64,000 nucleotides of DNA from Amycolatopsis sp. CA-126428 (GCF_002904335.1 NZ_PPHF01000165.1:212469-276468), one strand, 5' to 3'; positions 26,729-35,095 are shown, counted from the first letter of the stretch. Numbers and translations are program-made. Notes: generated by a model not told the origin, from the sequence alone.

Positions 26729-27457
26729 ATGGGGCCGCGCCTGCTGGTGTTCGGCGATTCGCTGAGCTTTCACGGTCCTGAAGGACCTTGCGCCGCGGAC
26801 GAACCGCGGCTGTGGCCCAACCTGGCCACCGCTGCGTTGGGGGGCACCGCCGACCTGGTCGCCGGCATCGGCTGGAACGCCCGGGACGCCTGGTGGTCGC
26901 TGACCGGCGACCCGCGGGTCTGGGCCGACCTGCACCACGTCGACGCGGTCGTGTTCGCGATCGGCAGCATGGACACGCTGCCCTCGCCGTTGCCGACCTA
27001 CCTGCGCACCGGGCTGCGGTACCTGCGGCCCGACCCCGTGCGGCGCGTCGTGCGCAAGGCCTACCTCGCCGCGCAGCCGCGGCTGGCGGTGGCGCTGCGC
27101 GGCCGGCCCACGGTGCTGCCGGCCAAGCTCACCGTGCAGTACCTCGACACGGCCGTGGGCGCCTTACGCGTCCTGCGGCCCGAGCTGCCGATCTTCGGCT
27201 GGCTGCCGTCGGTCCACCGCGCGGCGGCCTACGGCGGCGTGCACACCGCGCGCCCGGCCGCGGCGGCGGCGATGGCGGCCTGGAGCTCGCGAGCGGGAGT
27301 TCCGTTGCTGGACCTCGAAGCCGTCGTCGGGGAGCACGTGCTGAGCGGCGCGGGCAATCCGGACGGCATGCACTGGGGCTGGCCGGGGCACGCCGCGGTG
27401 GGCGCGGCGATGTCCGTGTTGATGGCGCCGGTGCTGGCACCCGGCCACGTAGGCTGA
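26729..27457 (+). CDS. octT: SGNH-hydrolase-fold protein; probable diglucosylglycerate octanoyltransferase
   Basis: 242 residues, three bases after gpgP. SGNH blocks are visible: GDSLSFHG at the N terminus (nucleophile Ser), GIGWNARD, AIGSMD and a C-terminal Asp-His pair in PDGMHWGWPGH. The Mycobacterium counterpart in this position (Rv2418c, OctT) octanoylates early methylglucose lipopolysaccharide intermediates. Its presence here suggests that the pathway operates outside mycobacteria. Function from synteny plus fold. Confidence 0.8.
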   Translation: MGPRLLVFGDSLSFHGPEGPCAADEPRLWPNLATAALGGTADLVAGIGWNARDAWWSLTGDPRVWADLHHVDAVVFAIGSMDTLPSPLPTYLRTGLRYLRPDPVRRVVRKAYLAAQPRLAVALRGRPTVLPAKLTVQYLDTAVGALRVLRPELPIFGWLPSVHRAAAYGGVHTARPAAAAAMAAWSSRAGVPLLDLEAVVGEHVLSGAGNPDGMHWGWPGHAAVGAAMSVLMAPVLAPGHVG

Positions 27458-27461
27458 CGGC

Positions 27462-28319
27462 GTGTCGGTCGCCGTAGTCACGGATTCCACCGCCCACCTG
27501 CCGGAGGGCTTCGCCGAACGGCACGAGGTCCGGGTGGTGCCCCTGCACGTCCTGGTCGACGGCGTGGTTTCCCTCGACGGCGTCGAGACCGGACCGGCGG
27601 CCGTCGCGGAGGCGATGAAGCAGCGGAAGATCGTCACGACGTCGCGGCCGACGCCCACCGAGTTCGTCAAGGAGTACCAGGCGGCGTTCGCCGACGGCGC
27701 GGACGCGATCGTGTCGGTGCACCTGTCGCGCGAGCTGTCGGGCACCTGGGAAGCGGCGGTGCTCGCGGCGCAGGAGGTGGGCCCGGACCGGGTCCGCGTC
27801 GTCGACTCGCGGACCACCGCGATGGGGCTCGGGTTCGCCGCGCTGCACGCCGCTTCGGCCGCCTCCACCGGTGCTTCGGCGGCCGCCGTCGAGGCCGCCG
27901 CGGTGACGGCGGCCGGCTGTTCGTCGACGTTGTTCGTCGTGGAAACCCTGGACCACCTGCGCCGCGGCGGCCGCATCGGCCCGGCGGCGGCGCTGCTGGG
28001 CACGGCGCTGGCGGTGAAGCCGGTGCTGCACATGTCCGAAGGCCGGATCCTGCCGCTGGAGAAGGTCCGCACGATGAACCGGGCGATCGCGCGCCTGGTC
28101 GAGCTCGCGGCCCAGGCGGCGGCCGAGGACGACGTCGAGCTCGCCGTCCACCACCTGGCGTCACCGGAGCGGGCCGTCGAGCTGGCGAACCGGCTCGAGG
28201 AGGCCGTGCCGCGCTCGGCGGGTTGCGTGGTTTCCGAGCTGGGGGCGGTGATCGGGGCGCACACGGGTCCCGGGGTGCTGGGGGTCGTCGTCCAGCGGAC
28301 GGTCCTGCCCCGAAGCTAG
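27462..28319 (+). CDS. DegV family fatty-acid-binding protein
   Basis: 285 residues from GTG 27462, four bases after octT. The DegV pattern VAVVTDSTAHLPEGFAERH at the N terminus, TTSRPTPTEF, and LSRELSGTWEAA and the C-terminal KPVLHMSEGRILPLEKVRT are present. Family members bind a fatty acid and hand it to fatty acid kinase; no fakA-like gene is adjacent. The link to octT (acyl group use) is suggestive but unproven. Confidence 0.92.
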   Translation: MSVAVVTDSTAHLPEGFAERHEVRVVPLHVLVDGVVSLDGVETGPAAVAEAMKQRKIVTTSRPTPTEFVKEYQAAFADGADAIVSVHLSRELSGTWEAAVLAAQEVGPDRVRVVDSRTTAMGLGFAALHAASAASTGASAAAVEAAAVTAAGCSSTLFVVETLDHLRRGGRIGPAAALLGTALAVKPVLHMSEGRILPLEKVRTMNRAIARLVELAAQAAAEDDVELAVHHLASPERAVELANRLEEAVPRSAGCVVSELGAVIGAHTGPGVLGVVVQRTVLPRS

Positions 28320-28395
28320 CGGCCCATACCACCGGGCAACGACGGAAACGCCTGCTCCGGGGCTCGGCGCCGGAAATCCATCCACAACACCCCGG

Positions 28396-28404
28396 TTGTC
28401 CACA
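28396..28404 (+). promoter_or_regulatory. DnaA-box-like nonamer upstream of comEA
   Basis: TTGTCCACA is the nonamer favoured by high-GC actinobacterial DnaA. It lies 54 bases before the comEA start. A single box; regulatory use is inferred. Confidence 0.35.
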
Positions 28405-28445
28405 GGACGCGCCGCCACCCCTGTCGGACACCTCCCCGCGGGCCC

Positions 28446-28458
28446 TAACGTCGATCGT
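28446..28458 (+). promoter_or_regulatory. -10 element for a probable leaderless comEA transcript
   Basis: TAACGT (28446-28451) ends seven bases before the GTG start, so transcription would begin at or next to the first codon; no ribosome binding site precedes the GTG. Confidence 0.4.
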
Positions 28459-29175
28459 GTGTTCGAGCAGACCGCCCGGGATCCGGGCTCTCCCGTCAAC
28501 GACCGGCTCTCCTGGCTGGCCGACCAGCTCTCGCCCGATGCGAGCACGGTCGGCCCGGGCGGCCGGCTGGTCCGGCGCTGGCTACCGGCCGCACCGGCCG
28601 GCACCGGCCGCCGCCGGTGGGCACTGGCCGGCGTCCTCGCAGCGGTGGTGATGATCGTCCTCGGCGCGGTCGCACTCGTGGGCGGCGGTCCACCGCCCGA
28701 GCCACCGCCCGCGCTGCCCACCGCAAAACCGGCGGCGGAGGCACGCGCCGCGCCGCCGGCGGGCCTGGTGATCAGCGTGATCGGCCGCGTCCGGACGCCG
28801 GGCCTGGTCACGGTCCCGCAAGGCGCCCGGGTGGCGGACGTCCTGCGAGCGGCCGGCGGCCCCGAGCCGGGAGCGGAAATAGGCGCACTGAACCTGGCCC
28901 GCAAGGTAACGGACGGCGAGCAGCTGGCGGTCGGCATCCCAGCCCCACCCCCAGCTCCCGACACCCCGGCGGCGGCCGCCGCAAAGCTCGACCTCAACAC
29001 GGCAACGGCGGACCAGCTGGACACCCTCCCCGGAGTCGGCGAGGTGATGGCCAAGCGCATCGTCCAGTGGCGCACCGACCACGGCGGCTTCACAAAGGTC
29101 GAGCAACTCCGCGATGTCGACGGCATAGGGGAAAGCAAGTTCCAGAAATTGCGGGAGAAGGTGACGGTCGGATGA
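28459..29175 (+). CDS. comEA: ComEA-type helix-hairpin-helix DNA receptor
   Basis: 238 residues from GTG 28459; the frame is open further upstream but this start is next to a good -10 element. A cytoplasmic N terminus, one membrane helix (WALAGVLAAVVMIVLGAVALVGG, shown in part), a Pro/Ala linker, a SLBB domain (VISVIGRVRTPGLVTVPQGARV) and the C-terminal double HhH (LDLNTATADQLDTLPGVG ... DVDGIGESKF). It binds incoming DNA outside the membrane and passes it to ComEC. comEC follows after an unusual 388-bp gap. Confidence 0.95.
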   Translation: MFEQTARDPGSPVNDRLSWLADQLSPDASTVGPGGRLVRRWLPAAPAGTGRRRWALAGVLAAVVMIVLGAVALVGGGPPPEPPPALPTAKPAAEARAAPPAGLVISVIGRVRTPGLVTVPQGARVADVLRAAGGPEPGAEIGALNLARKVTDGEQLAVGIPAPPPAPDTPAAAAAKLDLNTATADQLDTLPGVGEVMAKRIVQWRTDHGGFTKVEQLRDVDGIGESKFQKLREKVTVG

Positions 29176-29563
29176 CCACCTTCCCGTGGCCGCCATCCGG
29201 CTGGTCCGGGCGGCGTGGGCGAGGGCAGGTCCGTTCGTCCCGGACGGAGTGGCGATCGGCCGAGGTTTGCCGACGGTGGCTGCCCCGCTCGCTGCGATCG
29301 ATCTTCGCGGCGTGGGCGAAGGCGAGCCCGCACCTGTGAGTGGGGGTGGCGGTCCGGCACGCCACGGGCGGGGTCGCGGTCGGGCAAGGCCTTCCCGATG
29401 GCCTGCGCCGACAGCACAGGCGAGAACGCATTCGTCCATACGCGGAAGCAGGTGAAGCTCGATTGAGTGCCTCCCTCAGAACCAGTACCGGGCTGGCTGC
29501 GGCCCATGCCCACAGCATCGCCGAACGCGAGTTCGCGCGCTCCCGAAAGCAGGTGGCTCCCGG
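29176..29563. repeat. Spacer with two degenerate comEA-tail-like repeats
   Basis: Two stretches, 29409-29466 and 29510-29567, match each other at roughly 36 of 58 bases and end in AAGCAGGTG...TGAG. Translated in frame they give GENAFVHTRKQVKLD-stop and AEREFARSRKQVAPG-stop, resembling the ComEA end GESKFQKLREKVTVG-stop. The rest of the spacer has no convincing gene. The comEC ATG lies inside the second repeat end. Confidence 0.5.
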
Positions 29564-31924
29564 ATGAGCACCGACACCCGCCAGGACATGCGGCTCGTCC
29601 CGGCGGCAGCGGCCTGCTGGCTGGCGGCATTGGCCGGCCTGCTGCTCGGCTGGTGGACAGCCGTCGCCACCGGCCTTGCCGCGGTCGCGCTCGCCGGGCT
29701 GCTGCTGTGGTGGGCCCGCGACCGGCCCCGGGTGCGCGACGCGGCGGCAGCCCTCCTGATCCTGGGCCTCCTCGCCGCAGTCCCGATCTCCTGGCGAGTC
29801 CGCGAAGCCCAAAGCGACGAACTCCGCGCCTCCGCCGCAGAAGGGCTCCCGGCGGCGTTGCGAGTCGTCGTCGCCGAACGTCCGAAGCCCGTGCGGAGCG
29901 CGGGGTATGCCGATCAGCAAGCCGGTGCCCGGTCGGTCGTCCTCACCGCCGATGTGCGCACCGCATCGGTCGACGGCCGACCCGTCCCCTCCTCCGGCCG
30001 CATCCTGCTGTTGGCTCCGGTCGCGCAGTGGGCGTCGCTGCTGCCGGGCCAAGAGGTGACGGCGACGGGGCTGCTGATGCCGCCGCGCGGCTCGGACCTC
30101 ACCGCCGCGGTGCTGTCGGTGCGCGGCCCGCCGGGGGAACCCGGCCCGGCGCCGTGGTGGCAGCGGGCGGCGGCCGGGCTGCGCACCGGTCTCCACGATC
30201 TGTGCCAGGTCCTGCCGGACGAACCCGCGGGCCTGCTCCCGGGGCTGGTGCTGGGCGACACGAGCGCGTTGTCCCCGCGCGTCGAGCAGGAGTTCGTCTC
30301 CGCGGGGCTCACCCACCTCACCGCGGTCAGCGGCGGCAACCTCGCGGTGATCTGCGGGGCGGTCTTGCTCCTGTTGCGCCTGCTCCGGCTCGGCCCCCGG
30401 CTGTCGGCCGCGGCGGCCGGGACGTGCCTGGCCGGGTTCCTCGTCCTCGTGGGCCCGGAGCCGAGCGTGCTGCGTGCGGGTGTCATGGCGGCCGTGGCGC
30501 TCCTGGCCCTGGCGCTGGGCCGCCGTGGTTCGGCGCTGCCCGCGCTGGCCTTCGCGGTGTGCTTGCTGGTGGTCGCGGATCCGGCGATGGCCACGGACTT
30601 CGGCTTCGCGCTGTCGGTGTGCGCCACCGGCGGGCTGGTCTTGCTCGCGCCCCGCTGGGCCGACGCGCTGGTCCGCCGCGGGATCCCACCGGGTTTCGCG
30701 GAAGGGCTGGCGATCCCGCTGGCGGCGTTCCTGGTGACGGCGCCGGTGCTCGCGGGCATGGCGGGTTCGGTGAGCCTCGTTTCGGTGCTGACCAACGTCC
30801 TCGCCGCGCCCGTGGTGGCCCCGGCGACGGTGCTCGGCGTGCTGGCGACGGTCACCGGCCCGTGGTGGCCGGGCGCCGGGAAGGTCCTGGTGCACTTGGC
30901 CGATCCTGAGGCTCGGTGGCTGATCACCGTCGCCCGGCACGGCGCGCGGGCGCCGCACGCGGTCATCGCGTGGCCCGGTGGCTGGGTGGGTGGTCTCCTG
31001 GCCGCTGCCGTCCTCGTGGTGCTGGTGCTCGCGCTCCGGCACCGGCGGGTGCGGGTGCTGATGGCGGTGCTCGTCGCCGGCGCGCTCCTGGTGTTCGTGC
31101 CGGTCCGGGTGGTGGCGCCGGCGTGGCCACCTCGGAACTGGGCGATGGTCGAATGCGACGTCGGCCAGGGTGACGCCGTCGTGTTGGCGACCGCCGAACC
31201 GGGACGGGCGGTCGTCGTGGACGCCGGACCCGAGCCGGGGCCGGTCGACGAGTGCCTGCACCGGCTGGCGGTCGACCGGATTCCGCTGCTGGTGCTGAGC
31301 CACCTGCACGCCGACCACATCGGCGGCCTCGCTTCGGTCTTCGAGGGCCGTGCGGTCGGCGCGATCGCCGTCGGGCCGGGGCGGTCGCCGGGGTGGGCCT
31401 GGCGCCAGGTGGCCGCCGAGGCCACCCGGCGGGCGGTGCCGCTGGTGGAGCTGACGCCGGGCGAGCGGCTGGACTGGCCGGGCCTGGCGCTCGACGTCCT
31501 GGGCCCGCGCTACGTACCGGCCCGCTCGGACGCGCCACAGGACGGCACCACGATCAACAACAGCTCGGTGGTGCTCCGAGCGGAGACCACGGCGGGCCGG
31601 GTCCTGCTGACCGGTGACGTCGAACTGGCCGCGCAAGCGGACCTGCTGGCCGACATCGGAGATCTGAAGGCGGACGTCTTGAAGGTGCCGCACCACGGAA
31701 GCCGCTACTCGCTGCCCTCGTTCCTCGCCGCGGTGGCCCCGCGGGTGGCCTTGGTCAGCGTGGGCGCGGGAAACACGTACGGGCACCCCAGCAAGTCCAC
31801 AATGGACACCCTCACCGCCCTCGGCGCACGAGTTACCCGCACGGACATGGACGGCGACACGGCGGTGGTCACCGGAACGGCAATAGCCCGCCGCGGCGAG
31901 CCTCGCGGCCCGCCGCGCCGGTGA
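29564..31924 (+). CDS. comEC: ComEC/Rec2 family DNA uptake channel
   Basis: 786 residues from ATG 29564. N-terminal membrane helices and an OB-like DUF4131 region, then the Competence domain (GLVLGDTSALSPRVEQEFVSAGLTHLTAVSGGN, in part) spanning many helices, then from about residue 528 a metallo-beta-lactamase domain (ECDVGQGDAVV, SHLHADHIGG, KVPHHGSRYS). It transports single-stranded DNA across the membrane. The MBL domain keeps the metal-binding HxHxDH motif, so nuclease activity is plausible. Natural competence is not otherwise shown in the window. Confidence 0.95.
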   Translation: MSTDTRQDMRLVPAAAACWLAALAGLLLGWWTAVATGLAAVALAGLLLWWARDRPRVRDAAAALLILGLLAAVPISWRVREAQSDELRASAAEGLPAALRVVVAERPKPVRSAGYADQQAGARSVVLTADVRTASVDGRPVPSSGRILLLAPVAQWASLLPGQEVTATGLLMPPRGSDLTAAVLSVRGPPGEPGPAPWWQRAAAGLRTGLHDLCQVLPDEPAGLLPGLVLGDTSALSPRVEQEFVSAGLTHLTAVSGGNLAVICGAVLLLLRLLRLGPRLSAAAAGTCLAGFLVLVGPEPSVLRAGVMAAVALLALALGRRGSALPALAFAVCLLVVADPAMATDFGFALSVCATGGLVLLAPRWADALVRRGIPPGFAEGLAIPLAAFLVTAPVLAGMAGSVSLVSVLTNVLAAPVVAPATVLGVLATVTGPWWPGAGKVLVHLADPEARWLITVARHGARAPHAVIAWPGGWVGGLLAAAVLVVLVLALRHRRVRVLMAVLVAGALLVFVPVRVVAPAWPPRNWAMVECDVGQGDAVVLATAEPGRAVVVDAGPEPGPVDECLHRLAVDRIPLLVLSHLHADHIGGLASVFEGRAVGAIAVGPGRSPGWAWRQVAAEATRRAVPLVELTPGERLDWPGLALDVLGPRYVPARSDAPQDGTTINNSSVVLRAETTAGRVLLTGDVELAAQADLLADIGDLKADVLKVPHHGSRYSLPSFLAAVAPRVALVSVGAGNTYGHPSKSTMDTLTALGARVTRTDMDGDTAVVTGTAIARRGEPRGPPRR

Positions 31925-31970
31925 TGGCCGGGGCGGGGACGGTGCCGCGGGCCGGTGTCTCGCGCCGGGA

Positions 31971-32053
31971 AGGCGACACGTGGTCGAGCGCCCGGGCAAA
32001 TAACGTGCGCCGCCGGGGCCGGTGAGCTTTAGCCCGGGGGAGGCGACACGTGG
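31971..32053. repeat. Two copies of AGGCGACACGTGG 70 bp apart
   Basis: Identical 13-mers at 31971-31983 and 32041-32053, each preceded by a G-rich run, between the convergent comEC and thrC-like genes. CACGTG at their core is palindromic. Function unknown. Confidence 0.6.
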
Positions 32054-32072
32054 CCGTGCCCCTCCGCCGAGC

Positions 32073-32101
32073 GCCGGGGCGGGCCGAGTGCCCGCCCCGG
32101 C
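32073..32101 (-). terminator. Terminator of the threonine-synthase-like gene
   Basis: Perfect 12-bp stem GCCGGGGCGGGC / GCCCGCCCCGGC with a 5-nt loop, 7 bases beyond the stop codon on the minus strand; it can also stop comEC readthrough. Confidence 0.75.
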
Positions 32102-32107
32102 CGGAGC

Positions 32108-33373
32108 TCAGTAGCCGAGGGCCTTGTTCACGGCCGCGGCCGAGGGCGGCAGGGTCGCCTTGGGACCCACGTGGTTCTCGATCGCGTCGAGGGTCTTGAG
32201 GCCATCGCCGGTGATGAGGAGCACCGTCTCGGCGTCCGGGTCCAGCTTGCCCGTCTCGACCAGCTTCTTCGCCGTGGCGACGGTGACCCCGCCGGCCGTC
32301 TCGGTGAAGATGCCTTCGGTGCGGGCCAGCAGGCGGATGCCCTCGACGACCTCTTCGTCGGAGACGTCCTCGATCGCGCCGCCGGTGCGGTTGACGATGT
32401 CGAGCACGTACGGGCCGTCGGCGGGGTTGCCGATCGCCAGCGAGCGGGCGATCGTGTCCGGCTTCACCGGCTGGACCACGTCGTGGCCCTCGCGGAACGC
32501 GGTCGACACCGGCGAGCAGCCGGTGGCCTGCGCGCCGAAGACCTTGTACGGGCTGGCGTCCACGAGGCCGAGCTGCCCCAGCTCACGGAAACCCTTGTCC
32601 ACCTTGGTCAGCTGCGAACCGGAGGCGATCGGCACGACGATCTGCGGCGGGATGCGCCAGCCGAGCTGCTCGGCGACCTCGAAGGCCAGCGTCTTCGAGC
32701 CCTCCGAGTAGTACGGCCGGACGTTCACGTTGACGAACGCCCACTTCGGGTGCTCGCCGGCGAGCTCGGTGGCGAGGCGGTTGACGTCGTCGTAGTTGCC
32801 GTCGATGGCGATGAGGTCGCCGTCGTACACCGCGGTGGTGAGGATCTTGGCGCGCTCGAGGCTCTTGGGGATCAGCACGACCGACCGCCAGCCGGCGCGG
32901 GCCGCGGCGGCGGCCGTCGCGTTGGCCAGGTTGCCGGTCGAGGGACACGCGAGCACCTCGAACCCGAACTCGCGGGCCGCGGCCAGCGCGACGGCGACGA
33001 CGCGGTCCTTGAACGAGTGCGTCGGGTTGCCGGTGTCGTCCTTGACCCACACGCGCTTGAGGCCGAGCTCCTTGGCGAGGCGGTCGGCGCGGACCAGCCG
33101 CGTCGCGCCCGGCTCGGTGTTCGGGATCTCTTCGACGTTGGACGGAACGGGAAGGAGTTTCTTGTAGCGCCAGATGTTCTTGGGGCCGGCCTCGATGTCT
33201 TCGCGGCGGACGCGGCCGAAGTCGTAGGCGACCTCGAGCGGCGAGAAGTCTTCGGCGGAGACGAACTCCGGAGCGAGCGGCTGCCGGTGGCCCTCTTCCT
33301 TCGACACCAGTTCGACGGCGGGTCCGAGATCCGGGGTCTTGGTGGTGGAGGTCGTGCCGAGGGTGGCGGTCAT
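32108..33373 (-). CDS. thrC: Threonine synthase-like PLP enzyme under a SAM riboswitch
   Basis: 421 residues from ATG 33373 with GGAAAGGAA upstream. PLP fold type II; the cofactor Lys is in NPTHSFKDR. STGNLANATAAAAARAG is the phosphate-binding and substrate loop; LITGDGLK is near the C terminus. By family it converts O-phosphohomoserine to threonine. It is longer than the roughly 350-residue enzyme normally found in actinobacterial hom-thrC-thrB operons and no hom or thrB is nearby, so it may be a second, methionine-linked paralogue. A SAM riboswitch in its leader supports that view. Inserted between comEC and holA, which are closer neighbours in mycobacteria. Confidence 0.88.
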   Translation of the reverse strand: MTATLGTTSTTKTPDLGPAVELVSKEEGHRQPLAPEFVSAEDFSPLEVAYDFGRVRREDIEAGPKNIWRYKKLLPVPSNVEEIPNTEPGATRLVRADRLAKELGLKRVWVKDDTGNPTHSFKDRVVAVALAAAREFGFEVLACPSTGNLANATAAAAARAGWRSVVLIPKSLERAKILTTAVYDGDLIAIDGNYDDVNRLATELAGEHPKWAFVNVNVRPYYSEGSKTLAFEVAEQLGWRIPPQIVVPIASGSQLTKVDKGFRELGQLGLVDASPYKVFGAQATGCSPVSTAFREGHDVVQPVKPDTIARSLAIGNPADGPYVLDIVNRTGGAIEDVSDEEVVEGIRLLARTEGIFTETAGGVTVATAKKLVETGKLDPDAETVLLITGDGLKTLDAIENHVGPKATLPPSAAAVNKALGY

Positions 33374-33388
33374 CGCGAGGTTCCTTTC

Positions 33389-33518
33389 CTCATCTGCCCC
33401 GCCGAAGCGGGCCGGAATTGGCACCGTGGTCGTCAGCTATCCCGCGATCGCGGGATGACAGGCTGTACGCCGGTTGCCGGGGCTTCGTCGGGCCGTTCCC
33501 TCTGCCCCTCTGGATGAG
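33389..33518 (-). promoter_or_regulatory. SAM riboswitch (SAM-I/SAM-IV superfamily)
   Basis: Read on the minus strand: CTCATC, then AGAGGGGCAGAGGGA, GGCCC and GAAGCCCCGGCAACC, later GGTGCCAATTCC, and finally GGGGCAGATGAG. These are the conserved core segments of the S-box family. CTCATC (33513-33518) pairs with GATGAG (33389-33394) to close P1. The P1 3' strand abuts the ribosome binding site at 33381-33389, which points to translational control. The subtype (SAM-I or SAM-IV) is not decided. Confidence 0.88.
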
Positions 33519-33667
33519 CGGTATTCAATTGTCGGTGCGCGCACGCCGGATCCTCCGGGGCGGGCTGCCTCGGCTACACCGTACGACATCGCGCTCGGGC
33601 CGTGCCACGGTGGCCGCTCGACATCACCGGAGCGGGCGCATCCGAGCGCAAGTGAGAGGATTCCCGG

Positions 33668-34648
33668 GTGACCGCGCAAGCCACCGCCCCGGCCCCGCTG
33701 CACCTGGTGCTCGGCGAGGAAGAACTGCTGATCGAGCGGGCCGTCCGCGAGACGCTCGCCGCCGCGCGCGCGATGGACGCGACCGCCGAGCTGACCCGGG
33801 TCCGGGTGTCCGATCTCACAGCGCCCGAGCTGGCCGAACTGGTCAGCCCGTCGCTGTTCAGCGAAGGCCGGGTGATCGTCCTGGAGTCGGCGCAGGACAT
33901 CTCGCAGGAGCTGGCCGACGCCGTCGCGGCCTACCTGAAGGACCCGGCCGACGGGGTCGTGCTCGTCGTCGTGCACACCGGCGGCGGCCGCAGCAAGGCG
34001 GGCAAGTCGCTCCCGGCGGCGCTGAAGAAGGCCGGCGCCGAGATCACCGAGTGCCCGAAGCTGACCAAGCCGGCCGAGCGGGAGCAGTTCGTGCGCCACG
34101 AGGTGCGCCGGGTGGGCGGCAAGATCGACCCGGCGGGGGTCGCCGCCCTGCTCGACGCCGTGGGCTCCGACCTGCGGGAACTCTCTTCGGCGGCGACGCA
34201 GCTGGTCGCGGACACGGGCGGCACCGTGGACGCCGACGCGGTCCGCCGTTACCACCGCGGACGGGCCGACGTCACCGGCTTCGCGGTCGCGGAGAAGGCG
34301 GTCAGCGGCGATCGCGCGGCGGCGCTGGAGTCGCTGCGCTGGGCGATGCAGCTGGGCGTCCCGCACGTGCTGGTCGCCGACGCGCTGGCCGACGCGGTCC
34401 GCACGATCGCCCGGGTCTCCGGCGCCGGCCGGGGCAACCCGAACCAGCTGGCGGGCGAGCTGGGCATGCCCCCGTGGAAGATCCGCAAGGCGCAGGGGCA
34501 GTCCCGGGGCTGGAACCCCGACGGCCTCGCGACGGCGATGCGCGTGGTCGCGCGGCTGAACGCCGAGGTCAAGGGCGTGGCGGCGGACCCGGGCTACGCG
34601 CTGGAGCGCGCGGTCCTCCAGGTGGCGGCGGCCAAGGGCGACCGCTGA
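33668..34648 (+). CDS. holA: DNA polymerase III delta subunit
   Basis: 326 residues from GTG 33668 (GAGAGGA upstream). Clamp-loader wrench subunit. LHLVLGEEELLIERAV at the start, SPSLFSEGRVIVLESAQD, and HRGRADVTGFAVAEKAVSGDR before the collar domain are typical. It precedes rpsT in the convergent arrangement also seen in mycobacteria. Confidence 0.95.
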   Translation: MTAQATAPAPLHLVLGEEELLIERAVRETLAAARAMDATAELTRVRVSDLTAPELAELVSPSLFSEGRVIVLESAQDISQELADAVAAYLKDPADGVVLVVVHTGGGRSKAGKSLPAALKKAGAEITECPKLTKPAEREQFVRHEVRRVGGKIDPAGVAALLDAVGSDLRELSSAATQLVADTGGTVDADAVRRYHRGRADVTGFAVAEKAVSGDRAAALESLRWAMQLGVPHVLVADALADAVRTIARVSGAGRGNPNQLAGELGMPPWKIRKAQGQSRGWNPDGLATAMRVVARLNAEVKGVAADPGYALERAVLQVAAAKGDR

Positions 34649-34662
34649 CCGCGGCGGCTCCG

Positions 34663-34730
34663 GACGCGAATGACCCAGACGCGAAGACCTTCAAGCGCGA
34701 AGACCCGGAGGAGGGTCGGCGCGAAGTACC
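34663..34730. repeat. Irregular GCGAAG-type repeats after holA
   Basis: GCGAAT/GCGAAG followed by GACC, GACC, GACCC and TACCC occurs at 34666, 34681, 34697 and 34721, spaced 15, 16 and 24 bases. They look like a decayed intergenic array between holA and the rpsT terminator. Confidence 0.5.
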
Positions 34731-34740
34731 CGGACATGAA

Positions 34741-34768
34741 GAAGGCCCCGGCCGGAGCCGGGGCCTTC
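34741..34768 (-). terminator. Terminator of rpsT (probably bidirectional with holA)
   Basis: Perfect 12-bp stem GAAGGCCCCGGC / GCCGGGGCCTTC with loop CGGA between the convergent holA and rpsT. Confidence 0.85.
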
Positions 34769-34784
34769 CCAGAAATCAACCAGC

Positions 34785-35045
34785 TCAGAGCGCGTTGACG
34801 CGCTTCGCCAGCGCCGACTTCTTGTTGGCGGCCTGGTTGGCGTGGATGACGCCCTTCGAGACGGCCTTGTCCAGCTTCTGGGCGGCGTCGCGCTGCAGCT
34901 CGACGGCCTTGGCCTTCTCGCCGGCCTCGGCGGCTTCGCGGACCTTGCGGATCGCGGTCTTCACCGAGGACCGGATCGCCTGGTTGCGCTGACGCGCCTT
35001 CTCGTTCGTCGTGATGCGCTTGATCTGCGACTTGATGTTGGCCAT
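34785..35045 (-). CDS. rpsT: 30S ribosomal protein S20 (bS20)
   Basis: 86 residues, starting ANIKSQIKRITTNEKARQRN and ending in an Ala/Lys-rich helix (KGVIHANQAANKKSALAKRV). Monocistronic. A TGTTAGAGT extended -10 (minus strand, around 35153-35161) and a leader hairpin at 35096-35112 lie upstream. Confidence 0.98.
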   Translation of the reverse strand: MANIKSQIKRITTNEKARQRNQAIRSSVKTAIRKVREAAEAGEKAKAVELQRDAAQKLDKAVSKGVIHANQAANKKSALAKRVNAL

Positions 35046-35095
35046 AGGGCAACTCCTGTTTCACTCGGTGAGATTCGCCGCCGCGCTGAAGTGGC

